A stretch of DNA of 64,000 nt. It comes from Haloarcula pellucida. GTDB taxonomy: Archaea; Halobacteriota; Halobacteria; Halobacteriales; Haloarculaceae. Position 1 is the first letter of the stretch. Every line of letters starts with the position of its first letter. The stretch is from contig NZ_BMOU01000001.1 in the NCBI RefSeq assembly GCF_014647235.1, positions 62,001-126,000 of the forward strand, given 5' to 3'. The notes beneath the pieces are model-generated. The model was not told the DNA's origin. It did not search any database and was given only the letters and a program-made list of their open reading frames with translations. The position numbers and the translations under genes were made by a program. Shown piece by piece: positions 52,792-61,549 of this stretch.

Positions 52792-52807
52792 TGTACACTT
52801 CTGTACG
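52792..52807 (+). promoter_or_regulatory. Paired TRP-box-like sites at the trpC promoter
   Basis: tgtacacttctgtacg holds TGTACA (52792-52797) and TGTACG (52802-52807), a 10-base periodic pair that also forms the inverted repeat gtaca-cttc-tgtac. TGTACA is the TrpY-bound TRP box in Methanothermobacter. The pair ends 13 bases before the trpC ATG, so a bound protein would cover the core promoter or start site. Confidence 0.6.
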
Positions 52808-52820
52808 TTAATGTTCAGTA

Positions 52821-53612
52821 ATGGAATCCGATGCGGGACTGGCACAGGAAGTCGAGTCGATACTCGCGGCGGCACGCGAGCGAGGCGGTGGGGGCGAGCG
52901 AGTCGCTGTCGACGCGCGCTCGCTCACCGACGCTTTCGCGGCGGCCGAGGCGGACGGGCGCGTCCCGATTATCGCGGAGGTCAAGCCGACGAGTCCGACC
53001 GCCGACGGCGAGCGAACCGACGACCCGGTCGAACTGGCCGAGCAGATGGTCGCCGGCGGCGCGGCGGCCCTGTCGGTGTTGACCGAACCCGACCACTTCG
53101 GCGGGTCCGCGAAGACGTTAGAACGGGTCCGCGAGGCCGTCGACGTTCCCGTCCTCCGGAAGGACTTCGTCCTCTACGAGGAACAACTGGACGTCGTCGA
53201 GGCCGACGTCCTCCTGCTCATCGTTCGATTTCTGGACGAGGACGGGACCGACGACCTCGAAGACCTCCTCTCGGCGGCCCGCGAACGGGGCTTTCAGGTA
53301 CTCGTCGAGGCCCACACCGCTGAGGAGGTCGAACGGGCCGTCGACGCCGGGGCGGACGTCGTCGGCGTGAACAACCGCGACCTGGCGAAGTTGGAAGTCG
53401 ACCTCGAGACGTTCCCACGGGCGGCGACGGCGGCCCCCGATAGCGTCACCCTCATTGCGGAAAGCGGCATAGGGACACCAGAAGACGTCGCACAGATGCG
53501 CGCGGCCGGCGCCGACGCACTGCTCGTCGGGTCGGCCATCATGGACCACGGCGGCGATTCGGACGTGGCCGAGAACACGCGGCGACTGACAGACGCGGAG
53601 ACACAGACATGA
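52821..53612 (+). CDS. trpC: Indole-3-glycerol phosphate synthase
   Basis: A 263-residue TIM-barrel enzyme converting carboxyphenylamino-deoxyribulose-phosphate to indole-glycerol phosphate. Motifs: [74 protein letters not shown] and [13 protein letters not shown]. First gene of trpCBA; its stop overlaps trpB as ATGA. Confidence 0.96.
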   Translation: MESDAGLAQEVESILAAARERGGGGERVAVDARSLTDAFAAAEADGRVPIIAEVKPTSPTADGERTDDPVELAEQMVAGGAAALSVLTEPDHFGGSAKTLERVREAVDVPVLRKDFVLYEEQLDVVEADVLLLIVRFLDEDGTDDLEDLLSAARERGFQVLVEAHTAEEVERAVDAGADVVGVNNRDLAKLEVDLETFPRAATAAPDSVTLIAESGIGTPEDVAQMRAAGADALLVGSAIMDHGGDSDVAENTRRLTDAETQT

Positions 53613-54919
53613 GTACTGACGACGCACACGACCCCAAGTTCGGCGAGTACGGCGGACAGTACGTCCCCGAGGCGCTGATGCCGGCTATCGAGGAGTTAGC
53701 CGACGCCTACGGACGATACGTACTGGAGAACGAAGACGGCTTCATGGACGAGTTCCGGGAGCGACTGGCGGACTTCGGCGGTCGGCCGACCCCGCTCCAG
53801 TACGCCGAGCAACTCTCGGCCCGCTACGACACGGACGTCTATCTCAAACGGGAGGACCTGCTCCACGGCGGCGCGCACAAACTCAACAACGCGCTCGGGC
53901 AGGTCCTGCTGGCGAAGTACATGGGCAAAGAGCGCATCATCGCCGAGACGGGCGCCGGACAGCACGGCACCGCGACGGCGATGGCCGCCGCGCATCTGGA
54001 CATGCCCTGTGAGATATACATGGGCGAGACGGACATCGCCCGCCAGCGACCCAACGTCTTCCGCATGAAGATCAACGGCGCCGAGGTCAACCCCGTCACG
54101 GTCGGGCGCGGAACCCTCAAGGAAGCCATCTCGGAGACGATGCGCGACTGGGCGACCACCGTCGAGAACACGCACTACGTCATCGGCAGCATCGTCGGCC
54201 CGCACCCGTTCCCGAAGATGGTCCGGGACTTTCAAGCGGTCATCTCCGAGGAGGCCCGCGAACAGGCCATCGAGGAGACCGGCGGCCTCCCCGATTCGGT
54301 CGTCGCCTGTGCCGGCGGCGGGTCGAACACGATGGGCGCGTTCGCCGAGTTCGTCGGCGATTCGTCGGTCGACCTCGTGGCCGTCGAGGCCGGCGGCTCC
54401 TCGCTCACCGTCGACGAAGCGAAGGGCGTCGCGCCCAACTCCGCGACGCTCTCGACGGGCGACGAGGGCGTCCTCCACGGCGCGCGGACGAAACTCTTGC
54501 AGGACTCGGACGGCCAGATTATGGAGTCCCACTCCGTCTCCGCGGGACTGGACTACGCCGGCGTCGGCCCGGAACTGGCCCACCTCGTCGACGAGGGCCG
54601 CGTGACGCCGGCCAACGTCGACGACGAGGCGGCGCTCGAAGCCTTCCACCGCCTCTCGCAGGACGAGGGCGTCATCCCGGCGTTGGAGACAGCGCACGCC
54701 TTCGGCTACCTGGAGCGCGTGGCGGGGACCGCCACGGACGGTCGAGCGGCGGAGCCGCGAGACGAGCACCACGACGAACTGGGCGACACCGTCGTCGTCA
54801 ACGTCTCGGGTCGCGGCGACAAGGACCTCGAAACCGTCATCGAGGAGACGAGCAAGCGTGACCTCTCGATTGCGCCGGACATGTCTATCCTGAACCGCGT
54901 CGGTGGAGGTGGGATCTGA
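53609..54919 (+). CDS. trpB: Tryptophan synthase beta chain
   Basis: A 436-residue PLP enzyme joining indole and serine. Motifs: [40 protein letters not shown] (PLP lysine in AHKLNN), [17 protein letters not shown] and [14 protein letters not shown] short acidic insert ([19 protein letters not shown], about 375-393) is unusual. Overlaps trpC (ATGA) and trpA (TGATG). Confidence 0.97.
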   Translation: MSTDDAHDPKFGEYGGQYVPEALMPAIEELADAYGRYVLENEDGFMDEFRERLADFGGRPTPLQYAEQLSARYDTDVYLKREDLLHGGAHKLNNALGQVLLAKYMGKERIIAETGAGQHGTATAMAAAHLDMPCEIYMGETDIARQRPNVFRMKINGAEVNPVTVGRGTLKEAISETMRDWATTVENTHYVIGSIVGPHPFPKMVRDFQAVISEEAREQAIEETGGLPDSVVACAGGGSNTMGAFAEFVGDSSVDLVAVEAGGSSLTVDEAKGVAPNSATLSTGDEGVLHGARTKLLQDSDGQIMESHSVSAGLDYAGVGPELAHLVDEGRVTPANVDDEAALEAFHRLSQDEGVIPALETAHAFGYLERVAGTATDGRAAEPRDEHHDELGDTVVVNVSGRGDKDLETVIEETSKRDLSIAPDMSILNRVGGGGI

Positions 54920-55749
54920 TGGGGCTGGAACGCGCCTTCGCGGACGAACCCGCCTTCGTCCCGTACCTCGCCGCCGGTGACCCGAACTACGAGGACTCGC
55001 TGGCGTACGTCGAAGCGCTCGCCGAGGGCGGCGCCGACGTCATCGAACTCGGCCTGCCGTTCTCGGAACCCATCGCCGAGGGGAAGACGATTCAGGACGC
55101 CATCGTCCGCTCGCTGGAGTCGGGGATGACCCCCGACCGCTTCTTCGAGTTCGTCGAAGACCTCGACGTGGACGTGCCGCTGGTCTGTATGACCTACTAC
55201 AACCTCATCTATCAATATGGCAGCGAGGAGGGTCCCCGTCCCTTCGTCGAGAAGGCCGCCGACGTTGGCATCGAGGGGTTCGTCGTCCCGGACCTGCCCG
55301 CCGAGGAGGCCGGCCCGCTCCGTGAGGCCTGTGACGAGTTCGGACTGGACCTCGTGTTCATCGTCGCGCCGACGACGCGGGGCGAACGGCTGGAACGGAT
55401 GATGGAACAGGTCTCCGGTTACGTCTACGTGCAGGCCCGACTGGGTGTCACCGGCGCGCGCGACGACGTCGACGACGCCACGGAGGACTCGCTTGCCCGC
55501 CTCTCCGACTGGGACGTGCCCAAAGCCGTCGGGTTCGGCATCAAGACCGGCGACCACGCCGAGGAAATCGTCGCTTCGGGCGCCGACGGCGTCATCGTCG
55601 GGTCCGCGCTCGTCGACATCGTCGCCGAGGGCTACGAGCGCGGCGACCCGACCGGGGAGATAGCCGACGAACTGGAACAGTTGGCCCGCGAACTCAAGCA
55701 GGGCGCACTTCGCGGGGCACAGAACCGGCCGCAACCGGAACGCACATAA
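54919..55749 (+). CDS. trpA: Tryptophan synthase alpha chain
   Basis: A 276-residue TIM barrel that cleaves indole-glycerol phosphate to indole. Motifs: [34 protein letters not shown] (catalytic Glu in IELG), [28 protein letters not shown] and [15 protein letters not shown]. Start overlaps the trpB stop by one base. The last trp gene here; trpD, E, F and G are absent from the window. Confidence 0.96.
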   Translation: MGLERAFADEPAFVPYLAAGDPNYEDSLAYVEALAEGGADVIELGLPFSEPIAEGKTIQDAIVRSLESGMTPDRFFEFVEDLDVDVPLVCMTYYNLIYQYGSEEGPRPFVEKAADVGIEGFVVPDLPAEEAGPLREACDEFGLDLVFIVAPTTRGERLERMMEQVSGYVYVQARLGVTGARDDVDDATEDSLARLSDWDVPKAVGFGIKTGDHAEEIVASGADGVIVGSALVDIVAEGYERGDPTGEIADELEQLARELKQGALRGAQNRPQPERT

Positions 55750-55775
55750 TCGCTCTTGCCACACTCTCGCATATC

Positions 55776-56579
55776 ATGAACGCAGGGACACGCGCACGAC
55801 TCGAACGCATCGGGACAGACGGGCAGTACGTCGTCGTCCCGATGGACCACGGTATCACCATGGGCGCCGTAACGGGGCTCAAAGACATCGAATCGACCAT
55901 CGACGCCATCACGCGCGGCGGGGCCGACGCCGTCCTCACCCAGCGTGGCATCGCCGACCGCGTCCACCCGAACAAGAACGACGCGGGCTACATCGTCCAC
56001 CTCAACGGGTCGACGACTATCGGTCCGGACGAGAACGACAAGCGCCGGACCGGGACCGTCGAGGACGCCATCCGCGCCGGCGCCGACGCCGTCTCCTTCC
56101 ACATCAACGTCGGGAGCAAGTACGAGCGCGAGCAGATCAGCGCACTCTCGGACCTGACAACCGAGGCGTCGAAGTACGGCTTGCCGGTGCTGGCGATGGC
56201 CTACGCCCGCGGCCCGGACATCGACCCCGAGGCCGACGACTACAACCAGTACGTCGGCCACGCCGTCCGCCTCGCGGAGGAACTCGGGTCCGACGTCGTG
56301 AAGACGGGCTACACCGGCGACGCCGAGAGCTTCCAGCACGTCGTCGAGTCCACGTCGCTCCCGGTGGTCATCGCCGGCGGCGCGAAGGGCACCGACAAGG
56401 AAACGCTCGATATGGTTCGCGGCGCGGTGGACGCCGGGGCCGCCGGCGTCTCGATGGGTCGGTCTATCTTCCAGCACGAGGACCCCGAGAAGATCACGCG
56501 GGCCGTCGCCAGCGTCGTCCACGACGACGCGGAGGCCGACGACGCCCTCCGTGAGGCCGGCCTCGCCGTCGAAGCCTAG
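55776..56579 (+). CDS. 2-amino-3,7-dideoxy-D-threo-hept-6-ulosonate (ADH) synthase
   Basis: A 267-residue class I aldolase-type TIM barrel. Motifs: VVVPMDHGITMGAVTGL, GADAVLTQRGIADRV, ADAVSFHINVGSKYE, the Schiff-base lysine in DVVKTGYTGD, and VVIAGGAKGTDKETL. In archaea this enzyme and DHQ synthase II replace DAHP synthase and AroB at the start of the shikimate pathway. It lies 26 bases after trpA, so it is likely expressed with trpCBA. Its stop shares CTAG with the convergent MinD-like gene. Confidence 0.93.
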   Translation: MNAGTRARLERIGTDGQYVVVPMDHGITMGAVTGLKDIESTIDAITRGGADAVLTQRGIADRVHPNKNDAGYIVHLNGSTTIGPDENDKRRTGTVEDAIRAGADAVSFHINVGSKYEREQISALSDLTTEASKYGLPVLAMAYARGPDIDPEADDYNQYVGHAVRLAEELGSDVVKTGYTGDAESFQHVVESTSLPVVIAGGAKGTDKETLDMVRGAVDAGAAGVSMGRSIFQHEDPEKITRAVASVVHDDAEADDALREAGLAVEA

Positions 56580-57793
56580 AACCCGAACAGCGACCGTATC
56601 TGGGCGCCGAGCGATCTCTCGTTCGCCGTCGACTCCTCGTCATCGTCGTTCATCACGCTCTCTCTTTCGGGGGCGTCCCCCGTCTGCGCTCGCGCCGAGC
56701 GGCCGGCCTCGTCCGACTCGGCAGTCGCCGTCTTCGTCACCTCGTCGGTACTCGTCCCGCCGACGGGGGCTGGCCCGCCTGCGTGGTCGTCGTCGGCCAC
56801 GCCGCTATCGGTCGTCGCCCCTTCTCTCCCCGGTTCCTCGGTTACCGATGCCCGTGGTCGAGTGCCTTCGTCGGTACTCGTCTCGTCGGCGGGCGTGTGC
56901 TGTCGGCGCGGTTCTTCGTCCGGTCCCGCCTCGGCGGGGCCGACGGTCGTCTCCCGACCGTACGCTTCGGGTGCGACCGTCCGCCCGGCGGTGGCGTCGT
57001 CGGTCTGCCCGGCGTCTCGGGCCGAGTCTGTCCCGGCGGCGTCGACACTGCTGGCCGTCGAGTCGGGCGACGGTGGACCTTCGACCAGTTGCCCCGCTAT
57101 CTTCCGGTAGGCGATGGCTGCGCCGCTTTTCGGGGCGTTCGAGATCACGGGGAACCCCTTGTCCTGGGAGTGGGGCACGGCGTCGTCTTCGGGGACGTGG
57201 CCGAGCAACTCGACGTCGAGGAAGTCGGCGATCCGGTCGGCGCCGGGTGAGGCGCCCGTCCCCGACTTCGTCAAGACGAGGCCACGGACGTCGGTGTCCA
57301 CACGGTCTGCCAGCTCCAGCGTGTTCCTGACGTTGCGTATCGAGGCCACACGCGGCGTCGAGACGAGTACCACGTCGTCGGCCACCTGTATCGGTCGCAT
57401 CGTCTCTTCGCTCAGGCCTGCGGGGGTGTCGAGGAGGACCACGTCGTGGTGCCACCGGAGCGTCTCGACGACCTCGGGCAGTCGGTCGAGGTCCGTTCCG
57501 GCGTACCCCGCGAGGTCAGTCCCGCTCGGAACCACTGAGAGGTCGGTGTCTGTCTCGTAGATGGCTGCTTTCGCGTCGGCCTCGCCGGCGAGGACGTCGT
57601 GGAGCGTCGTCGCCTCGCTCACGTCGATGTCGATCTCGAGAAAGTCCACGAGGTTCGCCATCGCGAGGTCCAGTTCGACCGTGACTGTCGAGTAGCCGGT
57701 CTGGGCCAGTGCCGCCCCGAGGTTGATGCTCGTCGTGGTTTTCCCCACTCCACCCTTTGCCCCAGCGACCGTGTAGACGCGGTTGTCGATCAT
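56576..57793 (-). CDS. MinD/ParA-family ATPase with long acidic tail
   Basis: A 405-residue deviant Walker ATPase: AGAKGGVGKTTTSINLG near residues 8-24, VELDLAMANL, VVLLDTPAGLSEETM and RGLVLTKSGTGASPGADRIA. Residues about 245-390 are a disordered Asp/Glu/Thr/Ala-rich region. The end (SLGAQIRSLFGF) could form an amphipathic helix like the MinD membrane-targeting sequence. Haloarchaeal MinD homologs position polar structures; the role here is unproven. Start at MIDNRVYTVAGAKGG; AT-rich promoter sequence lies upstream. Confidence 0.88.
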   Translation of the reverse strand: MIDNRVYTVAGAKGGVGKTTTSINLGAALAQTGYSTVTVELDLAMANLVDFLEIDIDVSEATTLHDVLAGEADAKAAIYETDTDLSVVPSGTDLAGYAGTDLDRLPEVVETLRWHHDVVLLDTPAGLSEETMRPIQVADDVVLVSTPRVASIRNVRNTLELADRVDTDVRGLVLTKSGTGASPGADRIADFLDVELLGHVPEDDAVPHSQDKGFPVISNAPKSGAAIAYRKIAGQLVEGPPSPDSTASSVDAAGTDSARDAGQTDDATAGRTVAPEAYGRETTVGPAEAGPDEEPRRQHTPADETSTDEGTRPRASVTEEPGREGATTDSGVADDDHAGGPAPVGGTSTDEVTKTATAESDEAGRSARAQTGDAPERESVMNDDDEESTANERSLGAQIRSLFGF

Positions 57794-57992
57794 GCTACCA
57801 CATAACGAGATAGTGTTGCGTATACAATCTATCAATCAGATGTATAATTCTATCGGTCACATTGTCACGTGCGATATTCGTAGCGGCCGGCCCCTCGGGT
57901 AGCGGACGCCGGTCGTGTCGCTTCGAGCGGTCACCGGCGCGTCGCCTGCAGGTTCCGCCACGTTCAAGCCCCACCGTTGCGGACGTGGCGGT

Positions 57993-59159
57993 ATGACACG
58001 AAGCGTGTGGCTCAAAGCCGACGACGAAGTCGGTGACTGGGAGACGCGAAAGCGGCGTATCACCGCCGGCCTCGAAGCCGGCGTCGACTGGGTACTGGTA
58101 GACGAAGCCGACGTAGAACGGGTGCAGGACCTCGGAGCCGTCAACGTCGCCGCCTTCTCGAACGGCGACGTCCACGTCATGGACGCCGAGGGCGACGACT
58201 CCGACGCCGACGCGACTATCGTCGGCAAGGACGGCGAAGGCGACGGGACCGTCGACCTCCCCTCTGATTTCTCTGGATCTGCCGACCTCTCGGCGCTCCG
58301 TCAGAACGGTGCCGGTCCCGAGGGCGGATACGTCCGCATCTTCGACGAGGACTACGAGGCCTTCGCCGAAGCGGTAGCCACCGAGGCCGACTACACAATC
58401 GTCGTCAGCGAGAACTGGCAGATAATTCCACTCGAGAACCTCATCGCTCGGGTCGGCGAGGAGACGGACCTCATCGCCGGGGTCACCTCCGCCGAGGACG
58501 CCCGCACCGCCTACGAGACGCTCGAACGGGGGGCGGACGGCGTGTTACTCGACACCGACGACGTCGACGAGATCCGCAAGACCGTCGAGGTCCGCGACGA
58601 GGTGGGTCGCGAACGGCTCGAACTGGAGTACGCCGAGGTCACTGCCATCGAACAGACCGGCTCTGCCGACAGGGTCTGTATCGATACGGGCAACCTGATG
58701 GAACACGACGAGGGGATGCTCGTCGGGTCGATGGCGCGCGGTCTCTTCTTCGTCCACGCCGAAACCGCGGAGTCGCCGTACGTCGCCTCGCGGCCGTTTA
58801 GAGTCAACGCTGGAGCGGTCCACGCCTACGTCCGCACGCCCGACGGCGGGACGAAGTACCTCTCGGAACTGCAGTCCGGCGACGAGGTCCAGATAGTCGA
58901 CGCCGAGGGCCACACGCGCGAAGCCATCGTCGGCCGCGCGAAGATAGAGAAGCGCCCGATGTTCCGGATACAGGCCGAAACCGAGGACGGCGACCGCATC
59001 GAAACGTTGCTGCAGAACGCAGAGACCATCAAGGTCCACACCCGCGACGGTCGCACCGCCGTCACCGACCTCGAACCGGGCGACGAGATTCTCGTCCACT
59101 ACGAGGACACGGCGACGCACTTCGGCGAGAAGATAGAAGAGAGCATCATCGAGAAGTAA
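57993..59159 (+). CDS. 3-dehydroquinate synthase II
   Basis: A 388-residue archaeal AroB' enzyme that turns the ADH synthase product into 3-dehydroquinate with NAD. Visible blocks: SVWLKADDEVGDWETRKRRI, IVVSENWQIIPLENLIARVG, SADRVCIDTGNLMEHDEGML, VGSMARGLFFVHAETAESPY and RVNAGAVHAYVRTPDGGTKY, followed by the C-terminal barrel domain ending EKIEESIIEK. The ADH synthase gene lies about 1.4 kb away with the MinD-like gene between them. Confidence 0.94.
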   Translation: MTRSVWLKADDEVGDWETRKRRITAGLEAGVDWVLVDEADVERVQDLGAVNVAAFSNGDVHVMDAEGDDSDADATIVGKDGEGDGTVDLPSDFSGSADLSALRQNGAGPEGGYVRIFDEDYEAFAEAVATEADYTIVVSENWQIIPLENLIARVGEETDLIAGVTSAEDARTAYETLERGADGVLLDTDDVDEIRKTVEVRDEVGRERLELEYAEVTAIEQTGSADRVCIDTGNLMEHDEGMLVGSMARGLFFVHAETAESPYVASRPFRVNAGAVHAYVRTPDGGTKYLSELQSGDEVQIVDAEGHTREAIVGRAKIEKRPMFRIQAETEDGDRIETLLQNAETIKVHTRDGRTAVTDLEPGDEILVHYEDTATHFGEKIEESIIEK

Positions 59160-59194
59160 ACGGCCGACCGCTCACCGTCGGCACGGCACCCGTC

Positions 59195-59617
59195 CTACTG
59201 TTCTGCGCCCGCCTGCGGCCGGTCGAGTTCTGTCGTACACCAGTGACAGAAGTCGATGTCCTCGTCCAGTTCCTTCCCGCAGTTTGGGCACTTCGCGCCC
59301 GCTACGATTTCCGTGGCCTCGTTCTCCCGGGTGGCCATCAGGTACGCGTCGGCCATCGAGAGCGCCCTGATAGCCAGCAGCGCCACGGCCACTTCGACCG
59401 GGAGGGCCTCAGAGACGGCGAGTACGTTGTCGACGGTGAACCCGTCCTGAAGCGGTGCCACCACCTCGTCACCGATGAGCAACGTCGACGTGCTGACGAC
59501 GAGGCCGAACCAGAGAACCGCACGGAGCCACTCCCGCAGGTAGACGTGTCCCAACCCGGGATAGAGCAGGGCGAGCGTCGCGGCGAGCCACGGCCGCTTT
59601 CGCCCAGTATCAGTCAT
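59195..59617 (-). CDS. Membrane protein with C-terminal zinc ribbon (DUF7575-like)
   Basis: A 140-residue protein with hydrophobic segments (WLAATLALLYPGLGHVYL, AVLWFGLVVSTSTLLIG, VEVAVALLAIRALSMADAY) and a zinc ribbon CPNCGKELDEDIDFCHWC near the C-terminus. The YPGLGHVYLREWLRA part resembles TM2-type motifs. I recognise it as a haloarchaeal zinc-ribbon/TM family, DUF7575-like from memory. Function unknown. Confidence 0.82.
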   Translation of the reverse strand: MTDTGRKRPWLAATLALLYPGLGHVYLREWLRAVLWFGLVVSTSTLLIGDEVVAPLQDGFTVDNVLAVSEALPVEVAVALLAIRALSMADAYLMATRENEATEIVAGAKCPNCGKELDEDIDFCHWCTTELDRPQAGAEQ

Positions 59618-59776
59618 ATTCCGAACGTCGGTGGCACACTCCCCTATATCTTCCGAACTACTGAGGTGTCAGCGAGCAGTGTATCGGTTTGTGTTGCCAG
59701 CGCGCCGTCGCACCAGCGGGTACCCGCCGCGCCGATACGTGGTGTCTCGTCGCTGGCCGACTGGCTGGCGTGACTC

Positions 59777-59856
59777 ATACTGGTGGCTGTAACAAACTGA
59801 AGTAATTCGCCACCTCGGGGTGGCGAATATCTTTACGAACTTACAGCCACCAGTAT
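59777..59856. mobile_element. 80-base palindromic MITE-like element
   Basis: Perfect 16-base terminal inverted repeats (atactggtggctgtaa at 59777-59792, its complement at 59841-59856) enclose a second perfect 10-bp stem (59805-59814 with 59819-59828, loop tcgg). There is no ORF. The shape resembles non-autonomous elements or the hairpin ends of IS200/IS605-type elements of haloarchaea; that match is from memory. Its right end supplies the T of the stop codon of the adjacent small gene. Confidence 0.6.
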
Positions 59857-60035
59857 CAGCGAAGCACGAGGAGATACGTCAGTACCGCCAGCGCAAGCGC
59901 CGTCGTGGCGACGCTTCGAAGTGTGAACGACGCGAGGTCGAAGAAGCTCAGCCCCCAGACGACGACGGTACTGAACGCGAGCGAGAGGAGGAGATCCAAC
60001 ACCAGCAGCACACGGATGTCTCCGTCGGATGCCAT
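59856..60035 (-). CDS. 59-residue two-helix membrane protein
   Basis: The frame starts at ATG 60035 (minus) and encodes MASDGDIRVLLVLDLLLSLA, then FSTVVVWGLSFFDLASF and a second helix TTALALAVLTYLLVLR. Two transmembrane helices and high-GC third positions support a real gene. The stop TGA uses the first base of the palindromic element, so the C-terminus may have been fixed by its insertion. Function unknown. Confidence 0.65.
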   Translation of the reverse strand: MASDGDIRVLLVLDLLLSLAFSTVVVWGLSFFDLASFTLRSVATTALALAVLTYLLVLR

Positions 60036-60137
60036 ACCCCTCTGTGGGGGCTGGGGCGGTCTTATTTGTGTGGATTAGTTGTTGACGATCTGTCTAGATA
60101 GATGGGTTCATATTCCGCCTGTCCGAAGGATGCGGTG

Positions 60138-60455
60138 ATGCTCCACAACCGCGAGGGCACTCCAGTCGACCCGGTCCCGTTCCTCGTCGTGAGCGGGCTC
60201 GGGTTCGCCGTGAGTTTCTCCTTTGGCCCCATCTACGCCATGGAACTGGGGGCCTCGTTCCCGGTAGCCCTCGCCGTCGCGGCCGCGGTGACCGGCCTGA
60301 CGTCCGCCGTCGCCTACCACCGCTACGTCTGGACAGAGCGGCCGTCCCTCAGGGGAGAGATACCCGCCGAGGCGCGGTTCAGGCGACTCCTCTACGGCGT
60401 CGTCGGGGGCTTTCTGGCCGTCGCGGCGCTCGCCTTGCCCCTCGTTGCCCAGTAG
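60138..60455 (+). CDS. Small membrane protein, unknown function
   Basis: A 105-residue protein with three hydrophobic helices (VPFLVVSGLGFAVSFSFGPI, FPVALAVAAAVTGLTSAVAY, LLYGVVGGFLAVAALALPLV). I prefer the ATG at 60138 (MLHNREGTPVDP); an in-frame ATG at 60102 adds 12 residues and is 35-40 bases after a TATA-like cttatttg, so it remains possible. It is followed after 11 bases by the SRPBCC gene. Confidence 0.7.
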   Translation: MLHNREGTPVDPVPFLVVSGLGFAVSFSFGPIYAMELGASFPVALAVAAAVTGLTSAVAYHRYVWTERPSLRGEIPAEARFRRLLYGVVGGFLAVAALALPLVAQ

Positions 60456-60466
60456 CCCGTGGAACT

Positions 60467-60904
60467 ATGGCAGGCGGCGGCGACAGCACTGCCATGCGCG
60501 AGGTCGTCCAGACGCGGTTCGTAGACGCGACGCCGGCCGAACTCGAACGCGTGCTCTCGCCGTCGACCGTCCTCGAAGCCGAGGGGACCTTCACAGTCGT
60601 GGCGACAGCGGACACCGACGAGGGACAGCGAGTCACGGCCCGCGGCGGTGGGATGGAGGCGGTGTTCGAGTTCGAGGACCGCGCTGACGGACTCCACTAC
60701 CGACAGGTCGGCGAACAGGGGCCGTTCGAGGCGATGGAGACGACGCTGACGTACGTAGCGCGGGACCACGGCAGCGACGTGACGGTCCGGTCGTCGGTCG
60801 GTCTCGGACTGCCCCTCGCCTCGCTGACCGACCGCATCGCCGCCTGGAAGCGGCGCGGCGAACTCGACCGGATGCTGGACGGACTGGCCGACAGCGTCGC
60901 CTGA
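60467..60904 (+). CDS. SRPBCC-family (START-like) protein
   Basis: A 145-residue helix-grip protein: VVQTRFVDATPAELERVLSP at the N-terminus, alternating strands (EAEGTFTVVATADTDEG, METTLTYVARDHGSDVTVRS) and a long C-terminal helix (RIAAWKRRGELDRMLDGLAD). Such proteins bind hydrophobic ligands or act as cyclases. An in-frame ATG at 60494 (MREVVQTRFV) is an equally good start. Confidence 0.8.
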   Translation: MAGGGDSTAMREVVQTRFVDATPAELERVLSPSTVLEAEGTFTVVATADTDEGQRVTARGGGMEAVFEFEDRADGLHYRQVGEQGPFEAMETTLTYVARDHGSDVTVRSSVGLGLPLASLTDRIAAWKRRGELDRMLDGLADSVA

Positions 60905-60984
60905 CGGCCGGCCGCGCGGCGGTTGTGCGTCGGGGCCACAATCCTACACGAACGTTTATGTCCATCACGTGGGTACGTCGACCC

Positions 60985-61209
60985 ATGAGTATCCTGACGA
61001 CGGTCAAGGAGGTGCTACGGGCGTCGACGCAGTCGGCGAACCGCGGCGACGTCACCGAGGAGATGTCGCAGGGTGCCTACTGGTGTGACGACTGTAACGA
61101 ACGGATTCGAGACGTCGACGTCGAGGGAGCGGGGACTCCGAACTGCCCGACCTGCGGAGACGAGATGCGGTTCGAGCGGTCACAGGGGTCGACTGGGTGT
61201 GCGTGCTGA
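60985..61209 (+). CDS. Small zinc-ribbon protein
   Basis: A 74-residue protein: a helical N-terminus (LTTVKEVLRASTQSANRG), then a zinc ribbon with CDDCNERI and CPTCGDEM pairs, and a trailing CAC. Haloarchaea encode many such minute zinc-finger proteins, several with regulatory effects; no specific role can be assigned. Start at ATG 60985. Confidence 0.75.
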   Translation: MSILTTVKEVLRASTQSANRGDVTEEMSQGAYWCDDCNERIRDVDVEGAGTPNCPTCGDEMRFERSQGSTGCAC

Positions 61210-61251
61210 CCGGCGGAACACGTATCTGGGACGCGCCTGCTACCAATACCC

Positions 61252-61548
61252 ATGAACGTAGATGAACGAATTCGGGCCTACCTCGATACTGTAGAGGAGT
61301 GGTTGCACGGCCTCTATCACGGGATGATAGAGCACCCGTCCTTCGAGAAGATAGAGAAGGAAGCCGAGGACACGGCGGACGTGTTCATGTTCGCCTGTTT
61401 CGCCGACGCCTTCGGTATCCCGAGTCCCGTCTCCTACTACACGGCCGAACTCCTCCCGTACCTGACCGACGAGTTCGTCCAGTGGGAACGGCGGATGTGG
61501 GACCGTCAGTCGTACATCGAACGCAAGGGCCAGCAGTATCACTTCTAA
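61252..61548 (+). CDS. Conserved 98-residue helical protein upstream of get3
   Basis: A Glu/Tyr/Trp-rich helical protein (RIRAYLDTVEEWLHGLYHGM, FEKIEKEAEDTADVFMFAC, YYTAELLPYLTDEFVQWERR). No family is recognised. Its stop lies one base before the Get3/ArsA-type gene, so the two are an operon, and a role with the ATPase or with membrane-protein handling is possible. Confidence 0.78.
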   Translation: MNVDERIRAYLDTVEEWLHGLYHGMIEHPSFEKIEKEAEDTADVFMFACFADAFGIPSPVSYYTAELLPYLTDEFVQWERRMWDRQSYIERKGQQYHF

Positions 61549-61549
61549 C

